Positions 7,991-15,727 of a DNA stretch of 34,371 nt are shown one piece after another (position 1 is the first letter of the stretch; each line of letters begins with the position of its first letter). Both the position numbers and the translations under genes were made by a program. Location: contig CAZBII010000030.1 of NCBI GenBank assembly GCA_964491665.1, positions 1-34,371 of the forward strand, given 5' to 3'. Below the pieces are notes generated by a model, which was not told the origin of the DNA, ran no database searches, and saw only the letters and a list, made by a program, of their open reading frames with translations. This stretch comes from Ch67 sp964491665. Its GTDB lineage: Bacteria; Pseudomonadota; Gammaproteobacteria; Pseudomonadales; Ketobacteraceae.

Positions 7991-8713
7991 CTAGAAGGCG
8001 TAATTCAGGCCCACTGAAGTCTTGCGGTCCGAGTTCTTCACGCCCGGCGGAACATCCGAGGTGCGCTTGATTTCGTAGGCGACAAAACCCCACAGGTTGC
8101 CGTTCACTTTCACCTGCAGCCGGGTCAGCGATTTGGTCGTGCTTTTCTCTTCGCCGATTTCGGAACTGACTTCCTCGTCAAACACGGAGGTGTCGCTGAT
8201 GGTCCACTTGTACAGACCACCCAGACGCGCCACGGCATCTTCTTCCGTGTTGCCGTCATCGAATTCACTGAAATGGTAGCCGGCACCGATATCGGCCGAC
8301 AGCTTGTGCCGGGCGTTTTCAAGCAGCACACGGCCATAACCGAACGTGACACTGTATTCGTAATCGAATCCGCTGAAGCGGTCGTCGGTATATTCCAGCA
8401 GATTGAACAGATAGGATTTTTCGTCGAGCTTGTAATCGGTTTTGACTGCGGCGAAATAGTTTTCTGCCGTGCGGATTTCATCAGCGGATTCGTTGGCACC
8501 TTCCAGCTTGTAGGTATTGCGCCACTGCTGGCCATCGCGAATGGCCTTGCTCTTGCCGTTGAAGTTGCTGGTGGTGGTGTTGCCGGAACTCTGCAGATAA
8601 CCCAGCGCGACTTCGCCGGTCCAGAGTTTATCGGCAGCCGGTTCCTCCGCCTGCGCGGAAAAGGCCGTTGCCAGCATCATAAACGTGATAGCCAGAGTCC
8701 AGGTTGATTTCAT
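7991..8713 (-). CDS. DUF481 (YdiY-type) outer-membrane beta-barrel protein
   Basis: Exported 240-residue protein with a clear signal peptide (cleavage expected after AQA near residue 22). The mature part has alternating aromatic/polar strands and turns typical of a small outer-membrane barrel. It matches the DUF481 pattern: an early WTGEVALGYLQSSGNTTT segment and an ending in LNYAF, with the terminal Phe needed for barrel assembly. The E. coli relative YdiY is described as acid-inducible, and others as salt-induced; no precise function is known. GGAG sits upstream of the ATG. It lies between the acyl-CoA dehydrogenase and the OmpA-type porin, all on the minus strand, but terminators on both sides suggest separate transcription. 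Confidence 0.88.
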   Translation of the reverse strand: MKSTWTLAITFMMLATAFSAQAEEPAADKLWTGEVALGYLQSSGNTTTSNFNGKSKAIRDGQQWRNTYKLEGANESADEIRTAENYFAAVKTDYKLDEKSYLFNLLEYTDDRFSGFDYEYSVTFGYGRVLLENARHKLSADIGAGYHFSEFDDGNTEEDAVARLGGLYKWTISDTSVFDEEVSSEIGEEKSTTKSLTRLQVKVNGNLWGFVAYEIKRTSDVPPGVKNSDRKTSVGLNYAF

Positions 8714-8750
8714 TTTCTGTCTCCGTTTTTATTTTTCTGCCTTCCAAAAC

Positions 8751-8780
8751 GAACATGCCGGTGACAAGCACCGGCATGTT
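8751..8780 (-). terminator. strong hairpin after the OmpA/OprF gene
   Basis: AACATGCCGGTG (8752-8763) and CACCGGCATGTT (8769-8780) form a perfect 12-base-pair stem with a 5-base loop, 30 bases after the porin stop. On the minus strand only a short CGTTTTGG follows, so the T-run is weak. The stem is the strongest I found in the window and could also protect the abundant porin mRNA 3' end. Confidence 0.7.
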
Positions 8781-8809
8781 GTATTTCCACTCGCGTCAGA
8801 ATGACAGGA

Positions 8810-9916
8810 TCATTCCAGCACTTCTTTCTGCATGACTGCCACAACGCGACGGTTCTGGGCGCGGCCGTCAGCGGTGTCGTTCGAGGCAACCGGCTTGGCT
8901 TCACCGTAACCGACTGCCTTCACGCGGCTGGCAGCAATGCCATAGCGGGTTTGCAGCTGGGTTTTCACAGAGTCAGCGCGGCGCTGGGACAGTTCCTGGT
9001 TGTACTTGTCGGAACCTTGCGCGTCGGTGTGACCTTCGATGTCCACTACCACATCAGGGTGCTTGTTCAGGAAGTCAGCCACTTTCTTGATTTCAGGCTG
9101 GTACTTCTCGCCAACTGCGTGAGAAGCAGTCGGGAACTGGATGTTCAGCTTGATGCTTTCCACCACGACTTTCTGGGGTACGCAACCGCGGGCATCAACC
9201 TTGGTGCCGGCCGGAGTGCCAGGGCACTGATCCTTGTCGTCAGTCACGCCGTCCTTGTCGGAATCCAGCGGGCAGCCAGTGGCATCAACCGGAACACCGG
9301 CAGGAGTGCCAGGGCACTTGTCGTTCGGATCAATTACGCCGTCGCCATCGCTGTCAGCAGGTGCTGCTGCCACCGGAGCGGGTTTCGGAGCCGGCTTCTT
9401 GCCGCCGAAGGAATAGGCCACACCCAGGCTGACAGTGCCGTCATCCAGGTCGTCGTCAGTGGCGTGGGAACCCACCAGTTCGCCATTCAGGGACAGCGCG
9501 TCGGTCAGGTAGTAACGCACACCGCCACCCAGGTTCAGGATGGTTTCGTTGTCGAATTCGGATTCAGCGTTGCCGATACCGGTCACCAGGTAAGGCTGCA
9601 GCTTGGCTTCAGGCGCGAAGTAGTAACGCGCGTTAATGCCGTAGCGCTTGGTGTCGAAATAGTTGTCGGAGGAGAAGAAACCAGCATCACCTTCGAATTC
9701 AGTGCCGGATTCGTTGTAGAACAGCAGCAGGCCAACGTTCGGGGAGGTCTGGTATTCGGCGTTGATGCCGTAAGTCACGCCGTCGTTCAGCTCACGCTTG
9801 GAATCGGGGACTGTGTAGCCAACGTTGGGATTGATCGAAATTTGACCAACCTTGCTTTCTGCCATGGCGGCAGGGGTGAGCAGCATGATGCTGAGGGGAA
9901 GCAGTGCGCGTTTCAT
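8810..9916 (-). CDS. OmpA/OprF family porin with TSP3-like calcium repeats
   Basis: Outer-membrane protein of 368 residues linking outer membrane and peptidoglycan. A signal peptide ends at AMA near residue 19. An eight-stranded-type barrel follows (about 20-170), then a Pro/Ala hinge (KPAPKPAPVAAAP). Two Asp-rich thrombospondin type 3 repeats follow, DSDGDGVIDPNDKCPGTP and DSDKDGVTDDKDQCPGTP, each with paired Cys. The C-terminal OmpA domain has IEGHTDAQGSDKYNQELSQRRA and a QNRRVV end, retaining the Asp and Arg that hold diaminopimelate. The layout matches Pseudomonas OprF-like proteins, although the barrel sequence differs too much for a firm symbol. AGGAG lies 6-7 bases before the ATG, suggesting high expression. 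The dehydratase gene's terminator ends only about 70 bases upstream, so its promoter must lie in that short gap. Confidence 0.93.
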   Translation of the reverse strand: MKRALLPLSIMLLTPAAMAESKVGQISINPNVGYTVPDSKRELNDGVTYGINAEYQTSPNVGLLLFYNESGTEFEGDAGFFSSDNYFDTKRYGINARYYFAPEAKLQPYLVTGIGNAESEFDNETILNLGGGVRYYLTDALSLNGELVGSHATDDDLDDGTVSLGVAYSFGGKKPAPKPAPVAAAPADSDGDGVIDPNDKCPGTPAGVPVDATGCPLDSDKDGVTDDKDQCPGTPAGTKVDARGCVPQKVVVESIKLNIQFPTASHAVGEKYQPEIKKVADFLNKHPDVVVDIEGHTDAQGSDKYNQELSQRRADSVKTQLQTRYGIAASRVKAVGYGEAKPVASNDTADGRAQNRRVVAVMQKEVLE

Positions 9917-9983
9917 GTCGTTCTCCTGGTTTTCCTATCGGTGACGCGGATACTAACCAGCTTTTTTCAATTTCTCTACCCAC

Positions 9984-10017
9984 CAAAACAAAAAAGGCCG
10001 GGGTTTTGGCCCCGACC
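9984..10017 (-). terminator. intrinsic terminator after the dehydratase-like gene
   Basis: On the minus strand GGTCGGGG (10017-10010) pairs with CCCCGGCC (10003-9996) with one G-U pair and a 6-base loop, followed by TTTTTTGTTTTG. This is a textbook terminator, 31 bases after the stop at 10048. Confidence 0.9.
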
Positions 10018-10047
10018 TTTGATGTCAAACAGGAATTGCTGCGCGCT

Positions 10048-11565
10048 TTATTCGCTGACCTGAACGATGCCTGCCAGCTTCTTCGCGTACCATTTTTTCT
10101 TCTCGACATTCATGCCACGCAGGATCTGGATGCGTTGTGCCTGCGGCGAGCCGGCGCCATGCATCGACTCGGTGAGATAACCCACGGCATTGCGTCCCAG
10201 CGTCATGTTCTCGATCAGGCGCAACATTTTGACACGATCTTCCACGCTGATGTCGGCGCGGCCCTTGAAGTATTTCTTCAGCAGCTCACCGGTTTCTTCC
10301 GCATCAAAATCCTGTTCCGACGGCAGCGTCACCATCAGACCGCCGGCAAGATCCTGCGCCAGACGCGAGATTTCATAGGGAAAACGCGTGACGTTGTGCT
10401 TGCACACGTTGGCCAGCATGCCGTCGTTGATCCAGGCGCCGGAGGGCAATTTCTGCGATTCGTGCGCCGATGCGATGCTGGACGAATAAATGGTTTCGTT
10501 CAGGTGTGTCATTTCCACCAGCTTGTCGCGGATATGGGAAACTTTTTCCAGGCCGTTGTATTCCGCAATCGTGGCAGCAGCGCCGACCATCACATCGCCC
10601 AGACCGGTTTTGCACACGTAGCTGGCGCGGTGATAGTTGGTGAAACGCTCCACCATCGGCGCGGCAAATTCGTATTCGCCATCCATGAAAACGTGATCCC
10701 ACGGAATGAAAACGTTGTCGAATACGGCCAGCACTTCCTGTCCGGCGAATTGCGCGTTGCCCTTGTCGATCAGACCTGGCTCCATCGCGCGGGTGTCGCA
10801 CGACTGGCGTCCATAAATGTAGGTGAGACCTTCGGCGTCCAGCGGCACCACGCCGATCACCGCGAAGTCCTTGTCCTTCTCCGACAGACGCATGGTGGGC
10901 AGCACCATCATCCAGTGGGAGTTGAGGCCGCCGGTCATGTGCGCCTTGGCGCCGGTGACGAACAGGCCGCGCTCGTTGCGGGCAGTGACGTGCATGAACA
11001 GATCCTTGTCGGCCTGCTCGTGCGGCGCCAGGCTGCGATCGCCTTTCGGGTCGGTCATGCCGGCAGCGATGATCTGGTTGTGGTTCTGCAGTTTTTCCAG
11101 GAAGGTGAGGAAACGCTTGTGATAGACCGTGCCGTGCGCCTGGTCGATGTCGTAGGTGATGGAATGCATCACGCTGATGGCGTCGAGGCCGGCGCAGCGC
11201 TGGAAGCAGGTGCCGGTTAGCTGGCCCATCTTGCGCTGCATGCGGTTTTTCAGCACCAGATCCTGCGGGCTGTGGGGGATGTGCAGGAAGCGGTTGATGC
11301 TGTTGCCGGTGAGGTGGCTCTTGGCGCTGGCCAGTTCCGGCTCACGCTGGGCCAGATCGTAGGTTTCCTTCAGCGCGTTGATGGACGGACGGACCATCGG
11401 GTGGTCGGTGGGTTCGTCGATGCGCTCGCCGAACAGGTACACATCCAGATTGCGGCCACGGAGGCTGTTGACGTAATCGTCGCCGGTGACGATGGGTTTG
11501 AAATTGGCCCAGCGTTCGTCGGCGGTGGGCTGGGCGCGCAGGGGCTGGTTCAGCATCTCGTTCAT
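10048..11565 (-). CDS. 4-hydroxybutyryl-CoA dehydratase-like iron-sulfur flavoprotein
   Basis: Protein of 505 residues in the HpaB superfamily of flavin proteins. Automatic labels would say 4-hydroxyphenylacetate 3-monooxygenase, but the residues argue for the dehydratase branch (AbfD of Clostridium aminobutyricum). That enzyme converts 4-hydroxybutyryl-CoA to crotonyl-CoA by a radical route using FAD and a [4Fe-4S] cluster held by C99, C103, H292 and C299 (from memory). Here C120 and C124 occur in TCFQRC, and H312 and C318 in YHRASYVCKTG. E277 lies 35 residues before the histidine, as E257 does in AbfD, and E466 is in TESMHGAGSPQAQ. HpaB hydroxylases lack the cluster cysteines. The His-to-Cys spacing is one residue shorter than I recall for AbfD. 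GGAAAGAGAG precedes the ATG. The gene stands alone between its own promoter and terminator; no 4-hydroxybutyrate CoA-transferase is visible. Confidence 0.82.
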   Translation of the reverse strand: MNEMLNQPLRAQPTADERWANFKPIVTGDDYVNSLRGRNLDVYLFGERIDEPTDHPMVRPSINALKETYDLAQREPELASAKSHLTGNSINRFLHIPHSPQDLVLKNRMQRKMGQLTGTCFQRCAGLDAISVMHSITYDIDQAHGTVYHKRFLTFLEKLQNHNQIIAAGMTDPKGDRSLAPHEQADKDLFMHVTARNERGLFVTGAKAHMTGGLNSHWMMVLPTMRLSEKDKDFAVIGVVPLDAEGLTYIYGRQSCDTRAMEPGLIDKGNAQFAGQEVLAVFDNVFIPWDHVFMDGEYEFAAPMVERFTNYHRASYVCKTGLGDVMVGAAATIAEYNGLEKVSHIRDKLVEMTHLNETIYSSSIASAHESQKLPSGAWINDGMLANVCKHNVTRFPYEISRLAQDLAGGLMVTLPSEQDFDAEETGELLKKYFKGRADISVEDRVKMLRLIENMTLGRNAVGYLTESMHGAGSPQAQRIQILRGMNVEKKKWYAKKLAGIVQVSE

Positions 11566-11660
11566 GGCTCTCTCTTTCCTCTGTACTCGTTACTGCTGTG
11601 CTGGAGTGGGACCGGGTTGATCATGGCCGGCAGGAAGTAGCACTCCAGGCGGCAACATGA

Positions 11661-11674
11661 TGACCAAAAGGTCA
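11661..11674. promoter_or_regulatory. palindromic operator candidate TGACC-N4-GGTCA
   Basis: TGACCAAAAGGTCA is an interrupted palindrome with 5-base arms. It lies immediately downstream of the candidate -10 of the dehydratase-like gene, about where transcription would start, which fits a repressor site. The cognate regulator is not obvious in the window. Confidence 0.45.
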
Positions 11675-11677
11675 CAA

Positions 11678-11706
11678 ATCGTACCATGATCAGGCGTATC
11701 TGTCGC
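11678..11706 (-). promoter_or_regulatory. candidate promoter of the dehydratase-like gene
   Basis: On the minus strand GCGACA (11706-11701) and TACGAT (11683-11678) are separated by exactly 17 bases, each matching four of six consensus positions. The spacer and -35 overlap an inverted repeat TCAGGCG/CGCCTGA (11690-11696 with 11704-11710). The gene starts about 110 bases downstream, leaving a fairly long leader. Confidence 0.4.
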
Positions 11707-11748
11707 CTGAAGGAAGGGGGTAGAAAAACAGTACGGCGGGCAGGGAAT

Positions 11749-13434
11749 TCAGTCGCGGAACCGGCGGATGGCGTCGACAACCCGGTGCTGGGCCTGGTCA
11801 TACTGCTGCAGCAGGGCCTGCAGTGCAGACGGGTCGGCCGGCGGGGACTGCTGCTTGAGCAGGGCCTCGATGGCGGCGGCAACCCGGCGCAACTCCTCGG
11901 CGGCTATATTGGCGGCGACACCTTTCTGGGTGTGCGCCAGGCGCAGCATCTCACCCCACGCCTGCTGCCGGCACAACTGGCGCAGGTCCTCTCCCAGATT
12001 GGCGTAACGGGTCAGGAACATGTCCAGCATCTTGTACAGTAGGGCAGTTTTGCCACCCATCATGTCCAGGGCCCGGGCCGTATCCAGCACGTCGAGGGAG
12101 GGCAGCACCGGCGCCGTGCTGTCCTCCGGAGCCGGCTCACTCTCCCCCAGCAGCCAGCGGCTGAGTCCCTTCAGCAGGGGAGGCAGCGAAACCGGCTTGC
12201 TGAGGAAGTCATTCATGCCGGACGCCAGACAGGCGGTGCGATCCTCCAGCGTGGCATTGGCGGTCAGGGCCAGCACCGGAAGTTCCGTCATGCCCAGATC
12301 ACGCCGCAGCCGGCGCGTGGTTTCCAGCCCGTCGATCAGCGGCATCTGCACATCCATCAGCACCAGGTCATAGGCATTAACCTTGAGCTTCTCCAGCGCT
12401 TCGAGACCATTGCCGGCCGTGTCGATGGCCACGCCGGTATCCGCCAGCATTTCACAGACCAGTTCCCGGTTGAGTTCGTTGTCTTCCACCAGCAGCAGGC
12501 GGCGTCCGGCAAACAGCGGACCGGCTGGCGACCCGGACACAGCCTCTGTCCGCTGACCCGCCCCGGACTCGTGCACCCGCCGCAACAGCAGGCTGACCAC
12601 AAAGCGACTGCCGATACCGACCTGGCTGTGCAGCTGGATGTCGCCGCCCATCATGTTGGCCAGACGGCGACAGATGCTGAGTCCCAGACCAGTGCCGCCG
12701 TACTGGCGCGCGGTGGAGCTGTCGGCCTGGGTGAACGGTGTGAACAGGCGCGCCTGCATGGACGGGCTGATGCCGATGCCGGTGTCTTCGCACTCGATTT
12801 CGATCAGGCATTCGTCCGCCCGCATGTGGCGCAGACGCACCTGCACGCGGATATGGCCTTTCTCGGTGAATTTGAGTGCGTTGCTGATCAGGTTGCTGAC
12901 GATCTGGCCGATGCGCAGGGGATCGCCCTGCACGGTCTGGGGCACGGTATCGTCCAGCACGAATTGCAGTTCCACGCCCTTGGCCGTGGCCTGGGAGCGA
13001 AACGTGGCCTCCAGCCGCGCCACCAGATCCCGCAGCTGAAACGGAATCAGTTCCAGCGCCAGCTTGCCGGCTTCGATTTTGGAGAAGTCGAGAATGTCAT
13101 TGATGATCTGCAACAGCCCCTCGCCCGCCGTGTTGATACGGGTGACGTACTTTTCCAGCCGAGGCTCCAGCGGCGATTTCAGCAGCAGCTGGGTATAGCC
13201 GAGAATGGCATTCATCGGGGTGCGGATTTCATGGCTCATCATCGCCAGAAAATCGCTTTTGGCGCGACTGGCATTGAGCGCCTCGGCGATGGCCTCGCCG
13301 GTTTCCTGGCTTTGACGGGCAAGTTGCTGACGCAGCTGGTCGTTTTCCTGCTGCAGCTGGAGGATGTGCTGCTGCAGCGGTGCCAGGGCATCGGGAAGTT
13401 GGGGATCGGCCTGTTGGGGATTCTGCTGGGACAC
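11749..13434 (-). CDS. soluble hybrid histidine kinase (HisKA-HATPase-REC-HPt)
   Basis: Cytoplasmic phosphorelay kinase of about 561 residues with no membrane segment and no recognised sensor domain, only a Gln-rich coiled coil at the N-terminus. The order is HisKA with the phospho-His in MMSHEIRTPMN (about residue 68), an ATPase domain with ISNALKFT (N box), DTGIGI and GGTGLGLSI, a receiver with the phospho-Asp in LVLMDVQMPLIDG, and an HPt domain with the His in LAHTQKGVAANI. The open frame begins at a TTG at 13479. A GTG at 13434, preceded by AGGCAGG, is preferred. A TATACT -10-like hexamer lies at 13510-13505. With an HPt present it could feed an outside response regulator, but none is adjacent. 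The input may come through a protein contact made by the coiled coil. Confidence 0.9.
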   Translation of the reverse strand: MSQQNPQQADPQLPDALAPLQQHILQLQQENDQLRQQLARQSQETGEAIAEALNASRAKSDFLAMMSHEIRTPMNAILGYTQLLLKSPLEPRLEKYVTRINTAGEGLLQIINDILDFSKIEAGKLALELIPFQLRDLVARLEATFRSQATAKGVELQFVLDDTVPQTVQGDPLRIGQIVSNLISNALKFTEKGHIRVQVRLRHMRADECLIEIECEDTGIGISPSMQARLFTPFTQADSSTARQYGGTGLGLSICRRLANMMGGDIQLHSQVGIGSRFVVSLLLRRVHESGAGQRTEAVSGSPAGPLFAGRRLLLVEDNELNRELVCEMLADTGVAIDTAGNGLEALEKLKVNAYDLVLMDVQMPLIDGLETTRRLRRDLGMTELPVLALTANATLEDRTACLASGMNDFLSKPVSLPPLLKGLSRWLLGESEPAPEDSTAPVLPSLDVLDTARALDMMGGKTALLYKMLDMFLTRYANLGEDLRQLCRQQAWGEMLRLAHTQKGVAANIAAEELRRVAAAIEALLKQQSPPADPSALQALLQQYDQAQHRVVDAIRRFRD

Positions 13435-13539
13435 AGCCTGCCTGCACCTGTGGGGTCGATGACGGCGCCCCGCCTGCAAATGTCAGGCAGGGTGCTTTGC
13501 ATTCAGTATAGGCAGGATTTCAGGATGGGCCGATTACGC

Positions 13540-13884
13540 TCAGTTGGCCTCGCGCCGGATTTCCATTTCCAGAGTCTGCCGGTATTTCTGCGCCAGCTTG
13601 ATGAAACGGGGCGTGAGACCGGCATCCTCGAAAATCGGATCACCGCATTCATCGACGGCAATCTGCCTTTCACCCGCCTCATAGGGAAACGCTTCTTTCA
13701 CCTGCTGCAGTGCAAAGCAGATGAGGTCGGTAAGAATCTGGTCCTCGCTGCAATCCGGGTACATTTCCCGCAGGGCCAGAATCTGGGCGGCTTCCTTGAG
13801 CGGAAGCCGGATGGAAAATTCGCGTCGGGTGCGCTCGCCCCGGCTGGCACTTTCCCAATGGCTGACCAGTTCCTGAATTCGCAT
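13540..13884 (-). CDS. conserved small protein, pseudomonad 'type 1 pili tip component' type
   Basis: Hypothetical protein of 114 residues. It resembles, from memory, a conserved pseudomonad family with the pattern LQELLxHWE...RLP..EAA.L.AL.EMYP....E.ILTDLI..AL, ending in a GDPIFEDAGLTPRF-like stretch. The label 'type 1 pili tip component' seen on relatives has no support from this sequence: there is no signal peptide and the protein looks cytoplasmic and helical. The RTRREFSIRLPLKEAAQ segment followed by a helix could suggest a ribbon-helix-helix-like regulator, which is speculation. The open frame starts upstream at 13986, but the ATG at 13884 has a near-perfect GGAGGG at 13894-13889. It diverges from the chemoreceptor gene. 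Confidence 0.75.
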   Translation of the reverse strand: MRIQELVSHWESASRGERTRREFSIRLPLKEAAQILALREMYPDCSEDQILTDLICFALQQVKEAFPYEAGERQIAVDECGDPIFEDAGLTPRFIKLAQKYRQTLEMEIRREAN

Positions 13885-14104
13885 AAAGCCCTCCTGAAAC
13901 AAGGCGTGTGGTGTGCAGGGGAAGACGCAAGACCACATCGGCAAACGCCGGTTTTGCGTCTGATATTGTTGAAGTTTAGTTGGCACTGCGAAGTTGTGGC
14001 CGGTATTTTTTCACCCCTTTTGTCGCCATTTGTGACCGCCGTGGCGGAAATACAGCGGTGTTTTAGACTTGAAAGGATCGGCCACCAAAGGATGGAACAA
14101 CGGC

Positions 14105-15724
14105 ATGAAGCAGTTCAGCATCAAACAGTCCGTCAGCCTGCTGGGACTGGGCGCCCTGGCGATTCTGGGGGCCATCGGCCTGTTCCTGTACCAGGATGTA
14201 CGCCACCTGCAACAGCTGCTGGATCGCAGCGAGCAGGTGTTGATTCCCACCATCCGCCAGGGTTATGAGGCCCGCATCAACACCGTGCAGGTGCAGCAGT
14301 GGCTGACCGACATCAGCGCCACCCGCGCTCTGGACGGACTGGATGACGGTTTCAGCGAGGCCGAGGCTGCCCGCGCCGGTTTCAACGACAACCTGAAGGT
14401 TCTGAAGGAACTGGACCCGGACAACCGGTTTTTCTACGAGGAAATCGGGCCGGTTTTTGAAACCTATTACCGAACCGGCAAAACCATGGCGCAGGGTTAC
14501 ATCGACGGCGGCCCGGCGGAAGGCAACAGGCTGATGGCCCAGTTCGACACCAGTTCGGCCGCCATCAATGCGCAGATTGCCGAAGTGCATCAGCGGATCG
14601 CCGCCCTGGCGGAACAGGATTTCCGCCAGGGTCACGCCACCATCCGGCAACATATTCAGATACTGCTGGCCAGTTTTTTCGTGCTGGCTACCGGCTTTGT
14701 CCTGCTGTTCGTATTCATCCTGCGGCGGGTGGTGCGGCCGGCGGAACAGGTAGCCCAACGACTGAACCAGATTGCCGATGGCGATCTTACCGGCACCATC
14801 GAACTGCAAAGCCAGGATGAACTGGGCCGGATCGCCCGCGCCACCGCCAGCATCGTGCGCAACTACCAGACGTTCATCACCCGCATTATTGGCTCGTCCA
14901 ACCTCAATTCCGGCTATTCCTATGCCCTGCTTTTTTCCGTGCAGGATTCCGTGCATCACGTGGAACGGCAGGCTGCCGAAAGCGAACAGGTGATGCAGGA
15001 AGTAGCGCAGCTGTGCAAGGCCACCGACGATGTGCAGAACGCGGTGAGTCAGGCGGTGACCGAAACCCGCGCCGCGCACCAGCAGGTGGGGCAAAGCCGC
15101 GACACGCTGGGTGAATCCCGCAAGATCGCGCAGACGCTGGGTGAGTACATGAACAATGCCGGTGAAGCCATCAGCGATCTGGCCCGCCAGTGCCAGTCGA
15201 TCAATGTCGTGGTTTCCACCATCAGCGCCATTGCCGAGCAAACCAATCTGCTGGCGCTGAACGCCGCCATTGAAGCAGCCCGCGCCGGCGAACAGGGGCG
15301 TGGTTTTGCAGTGGTGGCAGATGAAGTCCGCGCGCTGGCCCAGCGCACCCAGAGTTCCACCAGTGAAATCCGCACCACCGTGGATGCGCTGCAGCATCTG
15401 GCCGACAAGGCGGTGGACATGCTGAATCACAACAAGACCGTGGCGGAACGCAATGCGTCCATGAGCGAGGAAGTGATCCAGTCGCTGCAAACGATTTTCG
15501 GCTACATCGAATCCCTGCACCGCATCAATCAGTCGGTCAGCGATCTGGCGGAATACCAGCAGGGTCACATCAACTCCATCAGCAATCGCACACAGGCCAT
15601 CGAAACGCTGTCGAAGGAAGTGCAGGAGCACATCGCGCGCGCCGACCGTTTCAGTCAGCAGATGCGGGCGTCGATCAAATCATTCACGCAGATCAGTGCG
15701 CAGGTGAAAATCGACAAAACCTGA
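14105..15724 (+). CDS. methyl-accepting chemotaxis protein
   Basis: Chemoreceptor of 539 residues. TM1 spans about residues 8-28. A helical periplasmic domain of ~165 residues follows, resembling four-helix-bundle ligand domains. TM2 spans about 185-207 (ILLASFFVLATGFVLLFVF). A HAMP domain follows (RRVVRPAEQVAQRLNQIADGD...DELGRIARA). The long cytoplasmic coiled coil carries the signalling hairpin AIAEQTNLLALNAAIEAARAGEQGRGFAVVADEVRALA, listed here in parts: the tip EQTNLLALNAAIEAARAGE is near-invariant in the family. There is no C-terminal CheR-tethering pentapeptide. The frame is open from a TTG at 14069, but the ATG at 14105 is preferred; AAGGA lies about 12 bases upstream, rather far. No other chemotaxis genes are in the window, and the ligand is unknown. 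It ends 3 bases before the convergent AraC-type gene. Confidence 0.93.
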   Translation: MKQFSIKQSVSLLGLGALAILGAIGLFLYQDVRHLQQLLDRSEQVLIPTIRQGYEARINTVQVQQWLTDISATRALDGLDDGFSEAEAARAGFNDNLKVLKELDPDNRFFYEEIGPVFETYYRTGKTMAQGYIDGGPAEGNRLMAQFDTSSAAINAQIAEVHQRIAALAEQDFRQGHATIRQHIQILLASFFVLATGFVLLFVFILRRVVRPAEQVAQRLNQIADGDLTGTIELQSQDELGRIARATASIVRNYQTFITRIIGSSNLNSGYSYALLFSVQDSVHHVERQAAESEQVMQEVAQLCKATDDVQNAVSQAVTETRAAHQQVGQSRDTLGESRKIAQTLGEYMNNAGEAISDLARQCQSINVVVSTISAIAEQTNLLALNAAIEAARAGEQGRGFAVVADEVRALAQRTQSSTSEIRTTVDALQHLADKAVDMLNHNKTVAERNASMSEEVIQSLQTIFGYIESLHRINQSVSDLAEYQQGHINSISNRTQAIETLSKEVQEHIARADRFSQQMRASIKSFTQISAQVKIDKT

Positions 15725-15727
15725 GAA

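Noticed and set aside
9917..9983. Sigma-70 promoter of the OmpA-type gene
   Set aside because: A TTGAAA and a TAGTAT hexamer occur on the minus strand but are far too close together to act as one promoter.
10048..11565. 4-hydroxyphenylacetate 3-monooxygenase (HpaB) assignment
   Set aside because: The iron-sulfur ligands and active-site Glu residues of 4-hydroxybutyryl-CoA dehydratase are present, and no HpaC flavin reductase gene is nearby.
13885..14104. Sigma-28 flagellar-type promoter before the chemoreceptor
   Set aside because: No convincing TAAA plus GCCGATAA pair at the correct spacing; only a short CCGCC/GGCGG repeat at 14036-14047 was found.
12571..14268. 565-codon plus-strand open frame opposite the HPt-bearing kinase
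   Set aside because: It runs antisense through the kinase, across a small gene and into the chemoreceptor, and shows no recognisable motif.
14063..15631. 522-codon open frame opposite the chemoreceptor gene
   Set aside because: Antisense shadow of a clear methyl-accepting chemotaxis protein; low-complexity Gly/His/Gln composition.
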